The notes below the pieces were generated by a model. The model did not search any database. It was given only the letters and a program-made list of their open reading frames with translations, and was not told where the DNA came from. Below are positions 50,243 to 53,176 of a DNA stretch of 53,176 nucleotides, one piece after another. The position numbers and the translations under genes were made by a program. Position 1 is the first letter of the stretch. Each line of letters opens with the position of its first letter. This DNA comes from SIG710 sp045651985 (GTDB lineage: Bacteria > Bacillota > Clostridia > Oscillospirales > CAG-272), in NCBI GenBank assembly GCA_045651985.1, contig JAZRTK010000040.1, forward strand, positions 1 through 53,176, written 5' to 3'.

Positions 50243-51757
50243 ATGAATTTTCGGAAAATAATAGTTGTAATCTCTGCCATGTGCTTGCTTGCGCTCTGCG
50301 CTGCAGGTTGCGGATCTATAAAACTCGGCGGGAGGTCAGATGGAACTGTAAAGGTGGAATTTGTATCTTCAGACAAAAAATACGGCTCGGTGGTGGGAGC
50401 CACGTCCCAGACAATTCAGCCCGGTGAGTCGTCACGTCAGGTAGCAGCCTACGCACACGAGTTCTGCGTTTTCACAGGCTGGAGCGACGGCGTTAAAGAC
50501 GTCGTGCGAAGCGGAGAAACTTTCTTGTCCGACTGCACCATAACCGCCAACTTTGAGCTGCAACGCACGGGTCTGCCCGTGATCGAGATAACCATGCCCG
50601 CAGGTGACGAGGTGGTCTCAAAGGAGATATACGAGCAGGTGACCGTCACCGCAAAGGACGGGGAAGGAAATATAAGCCTTGAAAACGCGTCGGGAAAGCT
50701 GCGCGGAAGAGGCAACGCCACCTGGAGAATGGAGAAAAAATCATACAAACTCAAGCTCGATAAAAAGCAGAACCTGCTTGACACAGGCTCAGGTCCCGCA
50801 AAGGATTGGGTTCTATTGGCAAACCACAGCGATCAGTCCCTTATCCGCAATCAGGTAGCCTTCCATCTGTCGCGAAACATGGACGGTATTGAATACACCG
50901 TTGGCTGTCAGCAGGTTGAGGTGTTCTTAAACGGCATCTGCAAGGGAGTTTATCTGCTCTGTGAGCAGATAGAGGTCCAGGAAAACCGCGTAAACATTGA
51001 ATATGATTCTGCCAAGCTTGATACGGGCTATCTGGTCGAGATCGACGACTACGCGGACGACGACAACCCCAACGGCGAAAACCTTACTTACGTTGTGGCA
51101 GGCGAAAAGATGTTCTCGCTAAAAAGCGACGTCACCCCCACTCAGATCCCCTACATCAAGGAGTACCTGCAAACCGTTCACGACGCTATCATGAGCGGCG
51201 ACGAGCACAGGGTTCGGCGTTACGTCGACCTTGATTCCTGCATCGACTCTTACCTTATACAGGAATTCACCATGAATATAGACGTTGGATGGTCCTCCTT
51301 CTATTTCTACAAGAAGCCCGGGGACGAACACCTGTATTTCGGGCCTCTGTGGGACTTTGATCTCGCCATCGGAAACGACGAACGGCTCCGTGACGGCGGA
51401 AGCAAGGGATTTTATGTAGGAGATTCAAATTCGGGCTATAAACAGAGAAGCATTTGGTTCGGCGCTCTCATGGAACAATATTGGTTCAAAAAGCTGGTAC
51501 GCGCAAGGTGGGAGGAAAAGCGCGACGTGTTTGCAGGAGCTTCCGCTTACGCCGCCGTCTGCGTCGAGCTTGTTGAGGATGCCGCAGAGCGGAATTTTGA
51601 CATCTGGAAAAGCCTTGGACGCAAAATCAACAAGGAGCCAAGCCACATCGTAGCTTTCAGAACATACCAACAGCACGGAGATCATGCTGTTGAATGGCTT
51701 GCCGACAGATACTCATGGCTCAACTCCTATTTCAAAATGAACCTGCCAAAACGATAA
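50243..51757 (+). CDS. CotH-family lipoprotein, second copy
   Basis: A 504-residue lipoprotein with signal peptide and Cys23 (AAGC), a divergent InlB B-repeat-like unit (about 33-105, ending TITANFE) and a CotH kinase-like domain (about 110-440). The domain has the family boxes GKLRGRGNATWRMEKKSYKLKL, KDWVLLANHSDQSLIRNQVAF and GPLWDFDLAIGN with the paired Asp residues expected in the nucleotide/metal site. It is shorter than the preceding protein and lacks the lamin-tail part, so the two are diverged paralogues sharing the catalytic domain. It should act on the cell surface or in the spore envelope; the substrate is unknown. Confidence 0.87.
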   Translation: MNFRKIIVVISAMCLLALCAAGCGSIKLGGRSDGTVKVEFVSSDKKYGSVVGATSQTIQPGESSRQVAAYAHEFCVFTGWSDGVKDVVRSGETFLSDCTITANFELQRTGLPVIEITMPAGDEVVSKEIYEQVTVTAKDGEGNISLENASGKLRGRGNATWRMEKKSYKLKLDKKQNLLDTGSGPAKDWVLLANHSDQSLIRNQVAFHLSRNMDGIEYTVGCQQVEVFLNGICKGVYLLCEQIEVQENRVNIEYDSAKLDTGYLVEIDDYADDDNPNGENLTYVVAGEKMFSLKSDVTPTQIPYIKEYLQTVHDAIMSGDEHRVRRYVDLDSCIDSYLIQEFTMNIDVGWSSFYFYKKPGDEHLYFGPLWDFDLAIGNDERLRDGGSKGFYVGDSNSGYKQRSIWFGALMEQYWFKKLVRARWEEKRDVFAGASAYAAVCVELVEDAAERNFDIWKSLGRKINKEPSHIVAFRTYQQHGDHAVEWLADRYSWLNSYFKMNLPKR

Positions 51758-51783
51758 ATTTTCAAGAAAAAAACGAAAAAATA

Positions 51784-51812
51784 TTGATTTTTTTTATGTT
51801 TTTTGGTATAAT
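51784..51812 (+). promoter_or_regulatory. Sigma-A promoter of the GMP synthase-like gene
   Basis: TTGATT (51784-51789), a 17-base spacer and TATAAT (51807-51812) with an extended -10 TG at 51804-51805. A leader of about 100 bases follows, in which no known purine riboswitch was recognised. Confidence 0.82.
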
Positions 51813-51922
51813 ATGAAATCATAAATTTTTCACAGCATCGCCTCCCGCGAGAAACCGCCGAAAAAATGGCATGCCCCGAAGGGATCCGGAGATGTATTTC
51901 AAACAAACCGGAGGAAAATCAA

Positions 51923-52924
51923 ATGGAAACAAACATCAGACCCGAATCGATGGAAAGAATCACTACAAAAGCGTTGGCTGATGCCTTCATCGAACAGGAA
52001 ATCGCAAAGGTACGCGCACAGGTTGGCGACAAAAAGGTCCTGCTGGCTCTTTCGGGCGGCGTTGACTCGTCGGTCGTAGCTGCGCTTCTTATTAAGGCTA
52101 TCGGAAAACAACTTGTTTGCGTTCACGTAAACCATGGTCTTATGCGCAAAGGGGAAAGCGAAGCCGTTATCGATGTTTTCGGCAAAACTCTTGACGCAAA
52201 CCTTATCTACGTTGACGCAACCGATCGCTTCCTCGACCTGCTCGCAGGCGTTTCCGATCCCGAGAGCAAGAGAAAGATAATCGGAAAAGAATTTATTGAG
52301 GTCTTCGCCGACGAGGCAAGAAAGCTGGACGGCGTTGAATTTTTGGCGCAGGGTACTATCTACCCCGATATTCTGGAAAGTATCAAGCAGGCAGAGGGCA
52401 AGAAGGCAGTTAAGTCCCACCACAACGTAGGCGGTCTCCCCGAGGACCTGAAGTTTGAGCTGGTTGAGCCCGTTAAACTTTTGTTTAAAGACGAAGTTAG
52501 GGTTGTGGGCGAGGCGCTTGGTCTTCCCCACAGCATGGTATACCGTCAGCCCTTCCCCGGACCGGGACTCGGCGTCCGTTGCCTTGGGGCGATCACTCGC
52601 GACCGCCTGAACGCGCTCCGCGATGCTGACGCGATCCTCCGCGAGGAATTTGAGATCGCAGGACTTTCCGAGAAGGTCTGGCAGTACTTTATTGCCGTTC
52701 CCGACATTAAAAGCGTAGGTGTAAAGGACGAAAGCCGCTACGAGGGCTGGCCCGCGATCATTCGCGCTGTGAATACCAAGGACGCCATGACCGCGACCAT
52801 TGAGGAAATTCCTTACCCCGTGCTTCATAAGATCACAGCTCGCATCACCGGCGAGGTTGAGGGCATCAACCGCGTACTCATGGACCTTACGCCTAAGCCC
52901 GTGGGAACTATTGAGTGGGAATAA
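51923..52924 (+). CDS. guaA: GMP synthase, ATP-pyrophosphatase and dimerisation part only
   Basis: A 333-residue protein equal to the C-terminal two thirds of GuaA. The PP-loop SGGVDSS is at residues 44-50, the QPFPGPGLGVR segment and the C-terminal GTIEWE end match GMP synthase. The amino-terminal class I glutaminase domain (about 190 residues) is missing, and nothing between the preceding gene and the start encodes it. It would aminate XMP to GMP with ammonia, or with a separate glutaminase subunit as in archaea. The start ATG 51923 has GGAGG upstream; a longer in-frame start at 51866 has no such site. A second GMP synthase-like gene converges on it. Confidence 0.93.
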   Translation: METNIRPESMERITTKALADAFIEQEIAKVRAQVGDKKVLLALSGGVDSSVVAALLIKAIGKQLVCVHVNHGLMRKGESEAVIDVFGKTLDANLIYVDATDRFLDLLAGVSDPESKRKIIGKEFIEVFADEARKLDGVEFLAQGTIYPDILESIKQAEGKKAVKSHHNVGGLPEDLKFELVEPVKLLFKDEVRVVGEALGLPHSMVYRQPFPGPGLGVRCLGAITRDRLNALRDADAILREEFEIAGLSEKVWQYFIAVPDIKSVGVKDESRYEGWPAIIRAVNTKDAMTATIEEIPYPVLHKITARITGEVEGINRVLMDLTPKPVGTIEWE

Positions 52925-53040
52925 TTTTGAGGTCATTAAAAACTTGCCATTTATGCGGGTTTCAAGGACTTTAATAGACAATTTGACGGCAGACAGATTT
53001 CCTTATTCAAAAAAGCCCGAGTGGTTTGCAACTCAAATAA

Positions 53041-53078
53041 AAAAGGTCTTACCGATAACAAAATCGGTAAGACCTTTT
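53041..53078. terminator. Bidirectional terminator between the two GMP synthase genes
   Basis: 16-bp perfect stem AAAAGGTCTTACCGAT / ATCGGTAAGACCTTTT with loop AACAAA. The minus-strand side has T6ATTT after it, so it serves the convergent gene at least as well. Confidence 0.93.
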
Positions 53079-53154
53079 CATGTTCAGGATAATGTTTTAA
53101 GCACCTGCAAGCCAGTGTTTAAGCCAATTTTTCAAACAGCAGTATAAAATTTGT

Positions 53155-53176
53155 TTATTCCCATTCGATAGTGCCG
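53155..53176 (-). CDS. GMP synthase-like gene, extreme C-terminal fragment
   Basis: Only six codons and the stop are in the window. On the minus strand they read GTIEWE then TAA, the same ending as the GMP synthase at 51923 and typical for GuaA. The DNA differs from that copy at three third-codon positions over this stretch, so it is a separate gene and not an assembly repeat. The rest of the gene lies beyond the window and may be a full-length GuaA or another split form. The assignment rests on a very short sequence. Confidence 0.6.

Noticed and set aside
51813..51922. Possible purine or guanidine-type riboswitch in the GMP synthase leader
   Set aside because: None of the conserved core sequences of purine, ykkC-type, ZTP or THF riboswitches is present; only small hairpins such as CCC-CGAA-GGG are seen.
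51899..52981. 360-residue open frame opposite the GMP synthase gene
   Set aside because: Shadow frame; the plus-strand product is unmistakable.
52925..53154. Open frame running from inside the GMP synthase gene into the 3-prime intergenic region
   Set aside because: Out-of-frame extension of a shadow frame crossing the terminator; no start signal.
1..53176. tRNA, rRNA, CRISPR, insertion sequence or prophage elements
   Set aside because: Looked for cloverleaf-like runs, repeat-spacer arrays, transposase motifs and long terminal repeats by eye and saw none; a tRNAscan, CRISPR and IS search would settle this.

Overview
The window looks like the chromosome of a spore-forming member of the Clostridia (Bacillota), probably a gut or rumen lineage near Oscillospirales or Christensenellales. 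The sequence reasons are a clear forespore sigma factor (SigG), a long operon in the yicC-remA-gmk-rpoZ-priA-def-fmt-rsmB-rlmN-prpC-prkC-rsgA order known from Bacillus subtilis, a split two-gene transketolase, sigma-A promoters with 17-base spacers, strong Shine-Dalgarno sites and many short GC-rich hairpin terminators. No tRNA, rRNA, CRISPR array, insertion sequence or phage gene was seen; the segment reads as vertically inherited chromosome with some accessory modules.

Layout. 1-905: end of a zinc/manganese-type ABC ATPase and its permease. 953-2837: transketolase N and C subunits with their own promoter and terminator. 2884-7399: a four-gene Gld-type ABC system (ATPase, ABC-2 permease, GldG-like protein, DUF4340 protein). 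7410-8514: gpsA. 8519-9295 (minus): sugar-phosphate isomerase-like TIM barrel, divergent from a pseudouridine synthase (9471-10184). 10297-11657: a small Se/S carrier-like protein (DUF3343) overlapping a cysteine desulfurase-like enzyme. 11709-13232 (minus): an orphan solute-binding lipoprotein.

13542-29199 (minus): one long housekeeping operon of 14 genes from yicC to rsgA, covering RNA turnover, nucleotide supply, RNA polymerase omega, replication restart, N-terminal formyl-Met processing, rRNA methylation, the PASTA kinase/phosphatase pair and ribosome assembly. Two members are extra relative to Bacillus: a YugP-like zinc protease and a membrane-anchored metallophosphoesterase-like protein between prkC and rsgA. 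29292-34732 (plus): a small RNHCP zinc protein followed by a second, paralogous copy of the four-gene Gld-type ABC system. 34786-38573: greA, an acyl-CoA synthetase-like AMP-binding enzyme and an AI-2E family transporter.

38572-43457 (minus): an operon of glutamine-hydrolysing asparagine synthase, ATP-grasp ligase, Asp/Glu racemase and a TIGR01212 radical SAM protein. The first three match the parts list of the D-aspartate/D-isoasparagine peptidoglycan cross-bridge pathway. 43488-45904 (plus): GNAT acetyltransferase, PfkB sugar kinase and polysaccharide deacetylase. 45953-46773: sigG, whose ribosome-binding site lies inside a perfect 16-bp hairpin. 46791-47639 (minus): DUF3737 beta-helix protein. 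47853-51757: two tandem CotH-family lipoproteins. 51784-53176: a GMP synthase gene lacking the glutaminase domain, facing the 3-prime end of a second GMP synthase-like gene on the other strand at the window edge.

The points most worth following are the two paralogous Gld-type systems with oppositely charged ATPase tails, the degenerate metallophosphoesterase in the PASTA kinase operon, the hairpin over the sigG ribosome-binding site, the candidate D-Asp cross-bridge operon and the two convergent GMP synthase genes.
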